Shown one piece after another: positions 17,622 to 28,162 of a DNA stretch of 64,000 nucleotides. Source of the stretch: an uncultured Bryobacteraceae bacterium. GTDB taxonomy: Bacteria > Acidobacteriota > Terriglobia > Bryobacterales > Bryobacteraceae. A program made the translations under genes and the position numbers. Numbering within the stretch: the first letter of the stretch is position 1; each line of letters begins with the position of its first letter. The stretch lies in assembly GCA_938003835.1 (NCBI GenBank), contig CALKXJ010000006.1, forward strand, positions 185,990 to 249,989, in the 5' to 3' direction. The notes below the pieces were generated by a model that did not search any database, had not been told where the DNA came from, and saw nothing but the letters and a program-made list of their open reading frames with translations.

Positions 17622-19151
17622 CTAGGGCATCCGGGCGTTACGCCAGTCGTCGGTGCGGAAGGGCGGCGCGGGCAGGCCTTCGGCGTTGATCAGGTTGTTT
17701 TCCGGGTCGTCGGCCCAGCCGTAGCGGACCGCCGCGGGCGCGGGCACCTCAGGGCTGGAGACGACAACCGTTTCTCCCTCGATGGCCGCCTGCGCAGGTT
17801 GGAAGATGCGGTCGGCGCCCGCGACGACGAAGCCTTTCAACGGCCCGGCGCCTCGGGTCTTGAGACCCCCTCCGGCGGAATCGAACCACAGGCGCAGCCG
17901 CCCGTCCTCGCGGGTCAGCCGGCGGAAGACCGGGCCTGAGTAGATGATCTTGTCGCCGTAAACCACCGCCCGCGCCGCGAGCGCCAGCCGCCGGCCCACT
18001 TCCTGTTTGTTCGTGGGGTGTATATCCTGGGGATCGCCGATATCAAGCGCCACGGCCATGGCGGTGTCCCGCAGCTCGAGCGCGCAGGCTTGCGATTCGC
18101 GCAACTCGGGCCAGTTGGTCTGCGGGCCGACCTTGGCAAAGTTCGCCAGCTGCACGAACAGAAATGGGAAGGCGCCCTGCGCCCAGCGGCGCCGCCAGTC
18201 GCGGATCATCGTTTCAAACAGGCGCCGGTACAGGTACGCCTGATTGCTGCCGGCATTGCTTTCGCCCTGATACCAGATGGCGCCGCGCACGGCGTAAGGA
18301 ACCAGCGGAGCGATCATCGCGTTATAGAGTGTCGCCGGCGCGTGAGGATGGCCCGGGCCGCGCGGCTCCCGCGGCTTCGGTGGAGGCGTCTCGCCGCGGC
18401 TCCTGGCTACCTGCGCGGCCTGCTCCCACTCGCGCACCGCCTGCTCGAAACGGAGTTTCTCGCTCGGGTAGTCGGCGAGCACCCGATCCCAGTTCTCCAG
18501 GTAGAAATGGAGTGCCGGGTCAGCCTTGAGCGCCTCCAGACTCGTCCAGGCTTCGGCGGGCGTGCCGCCCCAGGCCGACTGGATGATCCCCACGGGCACG
18601 CCCAGGTGCTGCTTGAGATGGCGGGCGAAGAAGTAGCCGACGGCGGAGAAGCTCCGGACGGTTTCCGGGCGCGCGACTTGCCAGGCGCCCTCGACGTCGT
18701 CGAGCGGCTCGGCGGCGGTCTTCAGCGTGACCTTGAACAGCCGGATCTCGGCATGGTCGGCCTGCGCGATCTCCTGCTCGGCGTTGTTGGACCGTTCGAC
18801 CGGCCAGACCATGTTCGACTGACCGGAGGCCACCCACACCTCGCCGACAAGCACGTCCTGGAAGGTGACGGTGTTTTCCGCTTCGATCCGGAGCGCAGCC
18901 GGCGCTGCCGGCTTCATCGGGCGCAGGAACGCCTCCCACCGGCCGTCCTGATCCGCCCGCGTTACCACGGACTGGTCGCGGAAGCGGACGCGGACCGACT
19001 CGCCCGGCGCGGCTTTGCCCCAGATGCGGACGGGAGCGTCTTGCTGGAGCACCATGTGGTCGGAAAAGAGCTTGGGTAGCGTGACGGCGGAATCGAGAGG
19101 CCCCGCCAGCGCGATGCAGAGGCAGGCGGAAACGAGGGTGCATCGATGCAT
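17622..19151 (-). CDS. Sialate O-acetylesterase-like SGNH hydrolase
   Basis: A 509-residue secreted esterase with an N-terminal signal peptide (about residues 1-20). VASGQSNMVWPVERS holds the SGNH-type catalytic serine, AVGYFFARHLKQHLGVPVGI and SAWGGTPAEAW are family blocks, and AIWYQGESNAG carries block III. The C-terminus adds a beta-sandwich. The family removes O-acetyl groups from sialic acids or other acetylated glycans. The enzyme fits a glycan-degrading lifestyle together with nearby secreted hydrolases. TATCAC (19164-19159 on its strand) is only seven bases before the ATG, and no Shine-Dalgarno is seen. Confidence 0.9.
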   Translation of the reverse strand: MHRCTLVSACLCIALAGPLDSAVTLPKLFSDHMVLQQDAPVRIWGKAAPGESVRVRFRDQSVVTRADQDGRWEAFLRPMKPAAPAALRIEAENTVTFQDVLVGEVWVASGQSNMVWPVERSNNAEQEIAQADHAEIRLFKVTLKTAAEPLDDVEGAWQVARPETVRSFSAVGYFFARHLKQHLGVPVGIIQSAWGGTPAEAWTSLEALKADPALHFYLENWDRVLADYPSEKLRFEQAVREWEQAAQVARSRGETPPPKPREPRGPGHPHAPATLYNAMIAPLVPYAVRGAIWYQGESNAGSNQAYLYRRLFETMIRDWRRRWAQGAFPFLFVQLANFAKVGPQTNWPELRESQACALELRDTAMAVALDIGDPQDIHPTNKQEVGRRLALAARAVVYGDKIIYSGPVFRRLTREDGRLRLWFDSAGGGLKTRGAGPLKGFVVAGADRIFQPAQAAIEGETVVVSSPEVPAPAAVRYGWADDPENNLINAEGLPAPPFRTDDWRNARMP

Positions 19152-19193
19152 GCCGACTGTGATACCACAGACCGGCGCGGGACGCGAGCCAAC

Positions 19194-20165
19194 TTACGGC
19201 TGAGGGGCGCCGTGCGGGGGTTCACCGGGCAGCTCGTAGGTGATTTTCGAGTCGCTGGTGGTAAGCACCGATTCGGCAACGAAACGCCGGTAATGCGTGA
19301 AGGTGATCTCGTTGTAAGTGCAGTAGGTAGAATACCGCTTGCAGGCGAGATTCTCCGCGCGGACCGGCAGCAGGTACCAGGCGCCGCCGATCAGGACGGG
19401 ACCGTAGTCGACGGTCATTTCGATCACGTCCATGGGGTAGGAGGAGGGCACCTGGCGCGCCTGGATCTCGATGCGGAGTACGCGCGCGGTCTCGGAGTGA
19501 ATCCATAGGGAGCCTCGATAGGCGGGGTAGAGCACGTGGCCCTCGAAATCGACGCGCCAGTGCGAGCCCTCCTGCGGCACTTCGAAGTCATACAGCTTCG
19601 CCGGCTGCCCGTTGAACTCGGTTTCCCTCAGGAACCGAAAGCGCGCCGCCGTCGCGGGAAAGAACAGATCCCTCACCAGCGTTCCGAATTCGCCCGTGGA
19701 CCAGGTCCCCGTCCGCTCCGCGTGCCGGTACTCGACCGGCCGGCCGTTGCGCCGGAGGTTCTGGTAGATTTCGCGGCCGTTCAGGTAGAGCACCTCGGCG
19801 CTGATGCGGTCCCGCAGCCGCCAGCGCGGCGGCCGGGAATCGCTGTCGAAGCGCCAGGTCAATTGCTCGCAGAGGAAATCGGGGAGCTGTTCAGTGAGCC
19901 GCTGCACCTGATCGGCAGCGCCGGCCAGCACGGGGTCGTCGGCGAGCGGGCGGACGGTTTCCTCATGAACCGCTGCCTCCGTTGAGACCATGACCTGCTT
20001 CCGAACACATTCGCCGGAGGATGGGCTCCTGCCGGTTGCCGCGGGGCACAGAGCAGGCCTGCCGGCTGAGGGGACTTTGACCGCGAGAGGACCCTCCCGC
20101 TGGGCCGGTGCGCTCACGGTCAGCAACAGGCCGGCCAGAGCCGCCCGAATGCCCACCGCGCGCAT
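19194..20165 (-). CDS. Hypothetical secreted protein
   Basis: A 323-residue protein with a signal peptide (MRAVGIRAALAGLLLTVSAP, cleavage near residue 21). A low-complexity stretch follows, then a globular beta-rich domain from about residue 80. The segments DFLCEQLTWRFDSDSRPPRW, GTLVRDLFFPATAARFRF, SHWRVDFEGHVLYPAYRGSL and RVLRIEIQARQVPSSYPMDV resemble lipoprotein-carrier or outer-membrane-sorting style sheets common in uncharacterised acidobacterial exported proteins. I cannot assign a function. It is followed, in the same direction, by the sialate-esterase-like gene after 42 bases. Confidence 0.72.
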   Translation of the reverse strand: MRAVGIRAALAGLLLTVSAPAQREGPLAVKVPSAGRPALCPAATGRSPSSGECVRKQVMVSTEAAVHEETVRPLADDPVLAGAADQVQRLTEQLPDFLCEQLTWRFDSDSRPPRWRLRDRISAEVLYLNGREIYQNLRRNGRPVEYRHAERTGTWSTGEFGTLVRDLFFPATAARFRFLRETEFNGQPAKLYDFEVPQEGSHWRVDFEGHVLYPAYRGSLWIHSETARVLRIEIQARQVPSSYPMDVIEMTVDYGPVLIGGAWYLLPVRAENLACKRYSTYCTYNEITFTHYRRFVAESVLTTSDSKITYELPGEPPHGAPQP

Positions 20166-20522
20166 GCTTGCCGTTCTCTCCTGCCTCTATTTTGGCGCGA
20201 AAGCCGCGGGCAGTTCCGCCGAGACTTCCGCGCCCCTTCCGATCGCTCAAACCGGGAGAATCTGCCGGCCGACTCGGAGGCGCGGACCGGCCGGAATAAC
20301 AGCCCAGCCGGGCGCGTGTTTGCGGGCGCCTCCTCCACAATTCGGCTCGCGCCCGTCGGTTTTGCCGGGAAGCCAGGGTGCAGCTTCGCAGGCGCTGCCG
20401 CGCTGTGTCCGGAGCTCTTCCGAGCAGGCCGCGGCGGGCATCCCACCCCGGCTGTATTTCGCTCATGCTTGGCGGGGCAATCGAGCTGCATGGAGCTCGT
20501 CAAGGCCTGAGCGACGCGGGCC
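20166..20522. other. Gap without a recognisable gene (about 355 bp)
   Basis: This GC-rich stretch lies between the start of the secreted hypothetical gene and the stop of the DUF6259-like gene. Open frames across it give low-complexity Arg/Pro/Ser-rich translations with no ribosome binding sites and no recognisable domain. It presumably holds the promoter of the gene ending at 19194. I see no clear -35/-10 pair, RNA gene or repeat. Confidence 0.5.
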
Positions 20523-22319
20523 TCAGCCCCTGGCCCGCTCGAGCGCCCGCCGGACCCAGGGTGTGGGATTGTCGATCTCCTCGGCCGAACGGATGGTGAT
20601 CGTCGGCAGCGCGTTGTGCTCTTCGTGAATGCGGGCGCGGAGCTCTTCCGCCTCGTCGCGGCCGCCCAGGCGGGAATAGCCGAACGAGCGGCAGATCCTG
20701 CCGAAGAGGAAGTCGTTGAGCGCACAGCCGCCGGTGCGTTCCAGCCCTTCGACGTTGCTGTGCCCGCTGCGGAACAGGTGGACCTGGGCGAACGACAGGC
20801 CCTGCGCAATCACCTCGTTTAAGCCTTCGCCGCCGACGCTCAAGCCCTGGCCGATGGCGCCGACCTCGTGGATGAGGCGATTGATCCCTTCCGAGCTCGT
20901 CATGCCCTCCACCAGCGCATTGTGAAGATTTGCCGTCACCAGCGTCACGTCGATGAAGACCGCATCGAGGCCGAGCGCGCTGGCGTTCTCCTGAATTTGT
21001 TCGCACAGCAGCGAGCGCCACATCGCCAGGCCCGGGTGAATCTTGACCATCACCTTCTTGTCACGAAACTGCAAGCGCGCGGTGTTCGATTCCGGAACGC
21101 CGATGTTGCGCTGATTGACCCAGCTCCAGCCGTAGAGCTTCTTCGTTTCGAGATCGCGGTACTGAAAGTCGCGCAGCCGGGTATAGACGGGATGATTCGG
21201 GTCCACTTCCAGGCTGTTAAAGTGGGGCAGCACGTGGAAGCCGAGCTGTTTGGCTCGGGCGAGAAACTCTCGGGCGGCGTCGCTCGGCATATAGGTCGGA
21301 TAATTTTCGTCGTAGGGATCGGTGCGCCAGTTGGGCAGGTGGATCAGCACGCGCGCCGGCTTCACCTTGCGGGCGAGGCTTTCGAGTATGGCGAGCTGGG
21401 TCGGGCACCAGGAGATGGCCATGGCGAGCTCGTGGATCCACGGGGCGCGGCGCCGCTCTTCCGCCGCCAAGTCGTAGGCCTTCCAGAGCCAGTCGCGGTA
21501 ACGGGCGGCGGGCACCTGCCATGAGCCCTGATAGACATTGAGGCGCCAGGCGAGGCCGCCGGCGGCGAGATTGTCGTCGATCGGGCCATAGGCCTCGGCG
21601 TCGAAGCCGAGCGCGTAGGGGGTATCGTCGAGCCCCACGCGCAGCGCCTTGTAACGGTAGCGGTGATCCTCCGTGTGAACCCAGAAGCCGCCGTCGGCGC
21701 CTTGGAGGATGACAAAACCGGCCTCCCAGCCCTGCGGCCAGAGCCAGTGGGAGCCGCGGACGAGCGGATCGTCGAGCTCGAGCGAGACGCCCTGGTAGAA
21801 GGGCGCCACCAGGCGGAGGTCGCGCCGGATGCCTGCGATCGTATAGCGGCAGGCGCGCACGCCCGGCCGGGAGGAATAGCCCGACGGCTCCAAAATGAGA
21901 TCACCGGTGACCGGATCAGCCGTCACGCGAATCACGCCGTCCCCGTTCCAGTTCTGAAAGCGGAGCTCGGCGCAGGAAGGCGTGATCTGGCGGGCCGAAA
22001 TGTTTCCGAAGAGCTGTTCGCCGAGATCGACCGTCTCGCGGCCGCGGTAGATGAGCCGCAGCGCGTCGAAGCGCGAGCGATCGAACGGCTCGATGAACTT
22101 TTCACCCGTGAGCTTGCTCTCGAGCGAAGCGAGGAATCCTTTCTCGAGCCGGGCGCGAAGCGTCGCGGTCTCGACGTGAACCACGGCGCCGTCTTCGAGG
22201 CGCACACGGGCGGCAGGCGCCTGCGCGATGGAGATGCGAGGCGATGCGGAGGCAGCCACCGGGGCGCCGGTGGATCCGGCAAGGAAGGCGCGGCGGGAAA
22301 CTTTGGGCGGACGCCTCAT
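20523..22319 (-). CDS. DUF6259-like secreted glycosidase-type protein
   Basis: A 598-residue protein with a Tat-like leader (VSRRAFLAGSTGAPVAASAS). The N-terminal half is a beta-rich domain similar to glycoside-hydrolase supersandwiches, and from about residue 290 a TIM-barrel-like part follows: IHELAMAISWCP, ARVLIHLPNWRTDPYDENYP, LGFHVLPHFNSLEVDPNHP and GLDAVFIDVTLVT. This layout matches DUF6259 proteins, which are predicted glycosidases without a defined substrate. ATG 22319 has AGGAG eight bases upstream. A 7-bp inverted repeat (22348-22354 and 22363-22369) encloses a TAGAAT box on this strand and may be an operator. Confidence 0.72.
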   Translation of the reverse strand: MRRPPKVSRRAFLAGSTGAPVAASASPRISIAQAPAARVRLEDGAVVHVETATLRARLEKGFLASLESKLTGEKFIEPFDRSRFDALRLIYRGRETVDLGEQLFGNISARQITPSCAELRFQNWNGDGVIRVTADPVTGDLILEPSGYSSRPGVRACRYTIAGIRRDLRLVAPFYQGVSLELDDPLVRGSHWLWPQGWEAGFVILQGADGGFWVHTEDHRYRYKALRVGLDDTPYALGFDAEAYGPIDDNLAAGGLAWRLNVYQGSWQVPAARYRDWLWKAYDLAAEERRRAPWIHELAMAISWCPTQLAILESLARKVKPARVLIHLPNWRTDPYDENYPTYMPSDAAREFLARAKQLGFHVLPHFNSLEVDPNHPVYTRLRDFQYRDLETKKLYGWSWVNQRNIGVPESNTARLQFRDKKVMVKIHPGLAMWRSLLCEQIQENASALGLDAVFIDVTLVTANLHNALVEGMTSSEGINRLIHEVGAIGQGLSVGGEGLNEVIAQGLSFAQVHLFRSGHSNVEGLERTGGCALNDFLFGRICRSFGYSRLGGRDEAEELRARIHEEHNALPTITIRSAEEIDNPTPWVRRALERARG

Positions 22320-22347
22320 CAGGGTACTCCTGGCCGTAATTGGCTTG

Positions 22348-22369
22348 CGGCGGTATTCTAACACCGCCG
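22348..22369 (-). promoter_or_regulatory. Inverted repeat around a -10-like box
   Basis: CGGCGGT (22348-22354) and ACCGCCG (22363-22369) form a perfect 7-bp dyad whose 8-base centre holds TAGAAT on the minus strand. It may be an operator for the DUF6259-like gene, or a hairpin between the divergent genes. No matching -35 is visible. Confidence 0.3.
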
Positions 22370-22419
22370 GCCCGGAACGCGGGGCGGCGCTCTAAGCAAT
22401 TTGCTCCCGGAGGCCGATT

Positions 22420-23829
22420 ATGAGCAATGGGATGCTGTGGGTTCGAGGCCCCTTGATCGGTCGCATCACACGGAGCGTCTTTAAGGACCTGGCGATTTGG
22501 ATGATCGGATTCGGTCTGACGGTCGGCCTGATCTTTCCCTGGGCGGTCCACCAGATGGGGGTTCCAAAGGCCTATATTCTGACGGTTCCGTTCCATCTTT
22601 ATTGCTTGATTGCCGGCTTTGCCGTCGGCGGGGCGAATGTGCTGCTGGCGCATGGGGTTGTGCGGCTGCGCCTGCGCCTGCTGGCGGAGAGGTTGACTCA
22701 TATCACCGAGATTCTCGAGAAGCTCCAGGAGAACCGCGAGGGGGTCGAGTGCAAGCCGGAGCAGTGTCATCTGCCGGAGGACTCCGAAGACGAGATCGGC
22801 GCTACGAGCCGATCGTTCAACCTGTTGGTCGATACTCTGGACAGCGCGTTGCAGACGAACCGCGCCGTGCAAACGCTCACCGAGGTGCTGGTGGCGCAAC
22901 AGAGCCTGGCGGAGCTCGCCGCGCGGGCCCTCCAGGAAGTGCGCTTCTGGAGCGGCTCCTCCGGCGGAGCCATTCTGACGGCGCAGGAGGGCGAGCTGCG
23001 ATTGCTGGCGGCACATGGGCTGGTGGAGCCGGAGCGCCTGGCGCGGCACCCTGTGGTGAGGCTGGCCTACGAGCGGCAAATCGAGGAGCTTCTCGAATGC
23101 CCGCCCGACCTTCCTCTTGACGGCGTCCTCGCCCACTTTGCCCCGCGCGCCGTGGTCGTGCTGCCGATCTGCTATCAGGGCGCGAGCCTGGGCGTGCTGG
23201 TGGTCGCTGCCAACCGCGCTTATCTGCCGGAGCAGGTGCGGCGCCTCCGCCTGTTTGCCAAGCCGTTGGCCCTGGCGCTGCACAACGCCATGTCGTTCGA
23301 TCATCTGGAGCGGCTGGCGGCGCTCGATGCGCTCACCGGTTGCTACAACCGGCGGTTCGGTCTGGAAAGGCTCCGCGAAGAATACGAACGCGCCGTCCGG
23401 CACGAGACGCCGCTCGGCGTCATCATCTTCGACGTCGATCACTTCAAGTCCGTCAACGACACCTATGGCCACCTGCTGGGGGACCGGGTGCTGGTGCGGG
23501 TGGCGCGCGCGGCGCGCTCGGTGCTCCGGCACGGGGACGTGCTGGTTCGCTACGGGGGTGAGGAGTTTCTGGCCGTTCTCCCCTCCGCCAATGAAGCCGA
23601 CGCGGCGGCGGTAGCCGAGCGCCTGCGGCGAGCGATCGAGGAGAGCCCGTTCATGGATGAGGATCACGTCATCCGCATCACCATCAGCGCAGGAGTGGCC
23701 GCCTACCCGGAGGCGGAAGTCTCCTCGGATCGCGGCCTGATCGAGTGCGCCGACCTCGGCGTCTACACGGCCAAGCGCGCCGGCCGGAACCGGGTGGTGA
23801 GCCACTCGCAAGCGCGCGCCTGCGCCTGA
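22420..23829 (+). CDS. Membrane-anchored GAF-GGDEF diguanylate cyclase
   Basis: A 469-residue protein with two N-terminal transmembrane helices (about residues 25-45 and 55-80), a linker, and a GAF-like sensor domain (about 150-290; SLAELAARALQEVRFWSGSS and AVVVLPICYQGASLGVLVVAA). The C-terminal GGDEF domain starts with LDALTGCYNRR. Its active site is intact as YGGEEF, and an RHGD product-inhibition (I-site, RxxD) motif sits five residues before it, so it should make cyclic di-GMP with feedback control. GGAGG lies seven bases before the ATG. No EAL partner is adjacent. A hairpin at 23842-23865 may end the transcript. Confidence 0.95.
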   Translation: MSNGMLWVRGPLIGRITRSVFKDLAIWMIGFGLTVGLIFPWAVHQMGVPKAYILTVPFHLYCLIAGFAVGGANVLLAHGVVRLRLRLLAERLTHITEILEKLQENREGVECKPEQCHLPEDSEDEIGATSRSFNLLVDTLDSALQTNRAVQTLTEVLVAQQSLAELAARALQEVRFWSGSSGGAILTAQEGELRLLAAHGLVEPERLARHPVVRLAYERQIEELLECPPDLPLDGVLAHFAPRAVVVLPICYQGASLGVLVVAANRAYLPEQVRRLRLFAKPLALALHNAMSFDHLERLAALDALTGCYNRRFGLERLREEYERAVRHETPLGVIIFDVDHFKSVNDTYGHLLGDRVLVRVARAARSVLRHGDVLVRYGGEEFLAVLPSANEADAAAVAERLRRAIEESPFMDEDHVIRITISAGVAAYPEAEVSSDRGLIECADLGVYTAKRAGRNRVVSHSQARACA

Positions 23830-23841
23830 AGACACCGAAAC

Positions 23842-23870
23842 CGGGGACAGTATACTCAATCCCCGATTTT
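23842..23870 (+). terminator. Possible terminator after the diguanylate cyclase
   Basis: CGGGGA (23842-23847) pairs with TCCCCG (23860-23865) across a 12-base loop and is followed by ATTTT. The loop contains TATACT, so it may instead, or also, be part of the promoter of the downstream permease. Confidence 0.35.
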
Positions 23871-23946
23871 CGCCGGCCTCGACGCCACCACCTCAGCCCA
23901 AGCGCAAAATGAAGATAGGTCCATACCGAAAGGCGCGCACAGGCTC

Positions 23947-25254
23947 ATGAGGCAGCGGCTGGAGCGATACTTCGAATTCGAGCGACTGGGCACGGACTGG
24001 CGGACGGAGATTCTGGCCGGTTTCACCACGTTCCTGACCATGGCCTACATCATCTTTGTCAATCCGTCCATTCTCCAGGACGCCGGCATGCCGTACACGG
24101 GCGTGGTGGCCGCCACCTGCCTGGCGTCGTCTTTCGGGAGCTTTCTGATGGGCGCCTGGGCGCGTTATCCGATCGCGCTGGCGCCGGGGATGGGGCTGAA
24201 CGCCTACTTCACCTACGCGGTGGTTCGCGGCATGGGCGTGCCCTGGGAGGTCGCGCTCGGGGCGGTCTTCCTCTCCGGCCTGCTGTTTCTGGTGCTAACC
24301 TTCGCCGGCATTCGCGAGCTGATCCTCTACTCGATCCCTTCGGAGCTGTACGCCGCGGTGGCGGTGGGCATTGGGCTCTTCATCGCCTTCATCGGCCTGT
24401 CGAACGCCGGCATCGTCGTCTCCAACCCGTCGACGAAGGTCGCCTTGGGCGATCTGCGCCAGCCGACCACGGCTTTGGCGCTGTTCGGGCTGCTGCTGAC
24501 GGCTGCCCTGATGGCGCGGCGGATTCGCGCGGCGATCCTCCTCGGCATCCTGGCGACGACCTTCGTCGGAGCCGTCTTCGGGCTGGTGCGCTGGGAGGCG
24601 CGCACCTACTCCTGGGGCGAGATCACGGCCACGGCCTTCCGGCTCGACGTTGCCGGGGCCCTCCGTCCCGGCGTGCTCGAGATTGTGCTGGTCTTTCTGT
24701 TCGTCACCTTGTTCGATGACATCGGAACACTTGTCGCGGTCGGCAAGAAGGCAAATCTCTTCGACCGCGAAAATAGGATTCCGCGAGTGAACCGGATTCT
24801 GGCGGCGGACGCTTCGGCCACGATGGTGGGGGCCCTCGGCGGAACCTCCACCGTGGTCAGTTACATCGAGAGCGCAGCGGGTGTGGTGGCCGGGGGCCGC
24901 ACGGGCATTCCCGCCATCGTTTGCGGCGTTCTTTTTGCTCTCGCTCTGTTCGTCGCACCTCTGATCGGCGCGGTGCCCTCGGCGGCCACGGCGCCGGCGC
25001 TGATCCTGGTCGGCTCGCTGATGATCTCCCACGCCGCCGAGATCGACTGGCTGGATGCGGGTGTGGCGATCCCGGCTTTTCTGACCATGATCACCATCCC
25101 GCTGACTTTCAGCATCGCAAACGGACTGGCTTTCGGCTTCACCGTGCACACGCTGCTGCGGGTGCTGGTGGGCCAGTGGCGAAGCGTCCCCTGGCTGGTC
25201 TATCTGCTGACGGCGCTGTTGGTGGCGCGGTTCTTCTTCCTCCATGGCGCTTGA
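23947..25254 (+). CDS. NCS2/AzgA-type purine (guanine/hypoxanthine) permease
   Basis: A 435-residue inner-membrane transporter with about 12-14 hydrophobic segments. Blocks typical of the AzgA/PbuG branch of NCS2 are present: FTTFLTMAYIIFVNPSIL at the N-terminus, PGMGLNAYFTYAVV, VFLFVTLFDDIGTLV, and GGTSTVVSYIESAAGVVAGG followed by RTGI. This branch moves hypoxanthine, guanine or adenine with protons. There is no purine riboswitch-like fold in the 117-base upstream gap. It is convergent with rsmI, with a ten-base gap between stops. Confidence 0.92.
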   Translation: MRQRLERYFEFERLGTDWRTEILAGFTTFLTMAYIIFVNPSILQDAGMPYTGVVAATCLASSFGSFLMGAWARYPIALAPGMGLNAYFTYAVVRGMGVPWEVALGAVFLSGLLFLVLTFAGIRELILYSIPSELYAAVAVGIGLFIAFIGLSNAGIVVSNPSTKVALGDLRQPTTALALFGLLLTAALMARRIRAAILLGILATTFVGAVFGLVRWEARTYSWGEITATAFRLDVAGALRPGVLEIVLVFLFVTLFDDIGTLVAVGKKANLFDRENRIPRVNRILAADASATMVGALGGTSTVVSYIESAAGVVAGGRTGIPAIVCGVLFALALFVAPLIGAVPSAATAPALILVGSLMISHAAEIDWLDAGVAIPAFLTMITIPLTFSIANGLAFGFTVHTLLRVLVGQWRSVPWLVYLLTALLVARFFFLHGA

Positions 25255-25264
25255 GGCGTACCCT

Positions 25265-26095
<831 letters not shown>

Positions 26096-26159
26096 CCCCC
26101 GCCAGTATCGCTGAAGCACCGGCGGGGCGGCGCGGCCCACTTCCGATAGAGTGGAGTGG

Positions 26160-28091
26160 ATGTTTCATCTAGTCCTTCTCGTTTTCTTCCTTCTGTACGC
26201 GGCCCCGGCCGCCGCGGAGGCGGTTCGCGTGCGCGACGTGGACGGGCTCATGCGAGCCTTGGCCAATGGCAAGACGGGCGCAATCGTGGTGGCGCGGGGC
26301 GATTACCCGCTCGGCCGGACCCTGCGAATCAGCACCTCGGGGTTCACGCTCCGGGGTGAGGCGGGAGCCCGGCTGCTCGGCGGGCGGCTGCTCAAGGGTT
26401 TCCGGCCGGCGCGGGAGGAGCGCCTGAAGCCGGAGGCGCGACCCCATGTGCTCGTGGTGGACCTCAAGCGCCAGGGCATCGTCGAGTACGGCCGGCTCAG
26501 GCGCCGCGGCTTTGTCAGCCCGGTACAACCGGCGCATTCGGAGCTGTTCTTCAACGGCAAACGCATGACCCTGGCCCGGTGGCCGAATGCCGATGCCCCG
26601 GATGGCGGCTGGGCCCGAATCGCCGCTCCCGCCGATCCGGATCCGCCGGATGACGAGCACGGCCAAAGGCACGGGCGGCTCGATTACGGCTTCTACTTTC
26701 AGGGTGAGAGGCCCGCTCCCTGGCGCTCGATCGAGGACGTCTGGGTGCACGGCTTCTGGTCCTGGGACTGGGCCAATTCCTATGAAGCGGTCGCCGAGTA
26801 CGACCGGGAGCGGGGCTTCGTCAAGACGAGGTCTCCGCACGGGCTTTACGGCTTTCGCGCCGGGCAGCGCTTTTACTTTCTCAATGTGCTCGAGGAGCTC
26901 GACCAGCCGGGCGAGTATTATGTCGACGCCGCACGCGGGCTGCTCTATTTCTGGCCTCCGGCGCCGGTCGATTCCGCCGAGGTGATTCTCTCGACGCTGG
27001 CGGAGCCCCTCATCGAGGTCGCCGGGGCGCGTGATGTCACCATCGAGGGCCTGACGCTCGAGGCGACGCGGGGGACGGCTGTCGAGGTGGCAGGCGGCGA
27101 ACGGGTGCGCCTGGCGAACCTGACCATCCGCAACGTGGGCAACCACGGCGTTCACGTGCAGGGCGGCCTCAGCCACTCCGTGGACGGCTGCGAGATCTAT
27201 CAGACGGGCGACGCGGGCATCGTGCTCGAAGGCGGTGACCGGCCCACGCTAAGCCCGGCCGGGCACGCCGCACTAAACAACCGCATCCATCACATTGCGG
27301 AATGGTCGAAGACCTACCAGGCGGGCATCCGCATCGCGGGCGTGGGGCACCGGGTGGCGCACAATCTGATACACGACGCTCCGCACACCGCGATTCTCCT
27401 CAACGGCAACGACCACGTCATCGAGTGCAACGAGATTCACCACGTGTGCCTGGAGACAGGGGACGTGGGGGCCTTCTACATGGGGCGGGACTACACGGAG
27501 AGGGGCATCGAGATCCGCCACAACTACTTCCATCACACCGGCGGCATCGGCATGGGCAGCATGGCGGTCTACCTGGACGACTGCGCCAGCGGCGCCACCG
27601 TTTTCGGCAACGTCTTCTACCGCACGCCGCGGGCGGTGTTCATTGGCGGCGGGCGGGACAACCTGGTCGAGAACAACCTTTTCATCGACTGCGAGCCGGC
27701 GGTGCACATCGACGCCCGGGGCATCGACCCGCGGCCGGTCTGGCAGAACATGGTGAACCGGACGATGCGGGCGCGGCTGGAGGCGATGAGGTGGCTCGAG
27801 CCGCCCTACATCACGCGCTACCCGGCGCTGCGGAGCCTGCTGCCGCACCTGGAGGCCGGCCGGGGCGTGCCGCCGGAAGGCAACATCGTCCGGCGCAACA
27901 TCTGTATTCGGGGCAAGTTCCTGGATCTGCGCAAGGGAGCATCGGCCGTCATCGAGTCGAATTGGATCGACGCCGGCGCGTATTTCGTCGACGAGGCAGG
28001 CGGCGATTTCCGGCTCCGGCCCGATTCTCCGGCCCTGGCGGAGGGTTTCGTTCCCATTCCCTGGGAGAAGATCGGACCGGCGCGCCGCTGA
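26160..28091 (+). CDS. Secreted right-handed parallel beta-helix protein
   Basis: A 643-residue protein with a signal peptide (MFHLVLLVFFLLYAAPAAAE). Its body shows repeated short coils of a right-handed parallel beta-helix (DVTIEGLTLEATRGTAVEV, VRLANLTIRNVGNHGVHV, HSVDGCEIYQTGDAGIVL, IEIRHNYFHHTGGIGMG). This fold is shared by pectate lyases, alginate-type lyases and other polysaccharide enzymes; substrate cannot be read from the sequence. I prefer ATG 26160 to a GTG nine bases earlier because TAGAGT at 26147-26152 lies seven bases before the ATG, with no Shine-Dalgarno. It is divergent from rsmI. Confidence 0.82.
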   Translation: MFHLVLLVFFLLYAAPAAAEAVRVRDVDGLMRALANGKTGAIVVARGDYPLGRTLRISTSGFTLRGEAGARLLGGRLLKGFRPAREERLKPEARPHVLVVDLKRQGIVEYGRLRRRGFVSPVQPAHSELFFNGKRMTLARWPNADAPDGGWARIAAPADPDPPDDEHGQRHGRLDYGFYFQGERPAPWRSIEDVWVHGFWSWDWANSYEAVAEYDRERGFVKTRSPHGLYGFRAGQRFYFLNVLEELDQPGEYYVDAARGLLYFWPPAPVDSAEVILSTLAEPLIEVAGARDVTIEGLTLEATRGTAVEVAGGERVRLANLTIRNVGNHGVHVQGGLSHSVDGCEIYQTGDAGIVLEGGDRPTLSPAGHAALNNRIHHIAEWSKTYQAGIRIAGVGHRVAHNLIHDAPHTAILLNGNDHVIECNEIHHVCLETGDVGAFYMGRDYTERGIEIRHNYFHHTGGIGMGSMAVYLDDCASGATVFGNVFYRTPRAVFIGGGRDNLVENNLFIDCEPAVHIDARGIDPRPVWQNMVNRTMRARLEAMRWLEPPYITRYPALRSLLPHLEAGRGVPPEGNIVRRNICIRGKFLDLRKGASAVIESNWIDAGAYFVDEAGGDFRLRPDSPALAEGFVPIPWEKIGPARR

Positions 28092-28162
28092 AGCGGGCCT
28101 CGTTCGGCCGGGGCCAGGACACTGAACTTTCCCAAACGGTAGGTCGATACTAGCGTAGGTGG

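Noticed and set aside
23872..23946. A purine riboswitch before the purine permease
   Set aside because: I could not find the three-way-junction core or the conserved loop bases in the short gap.
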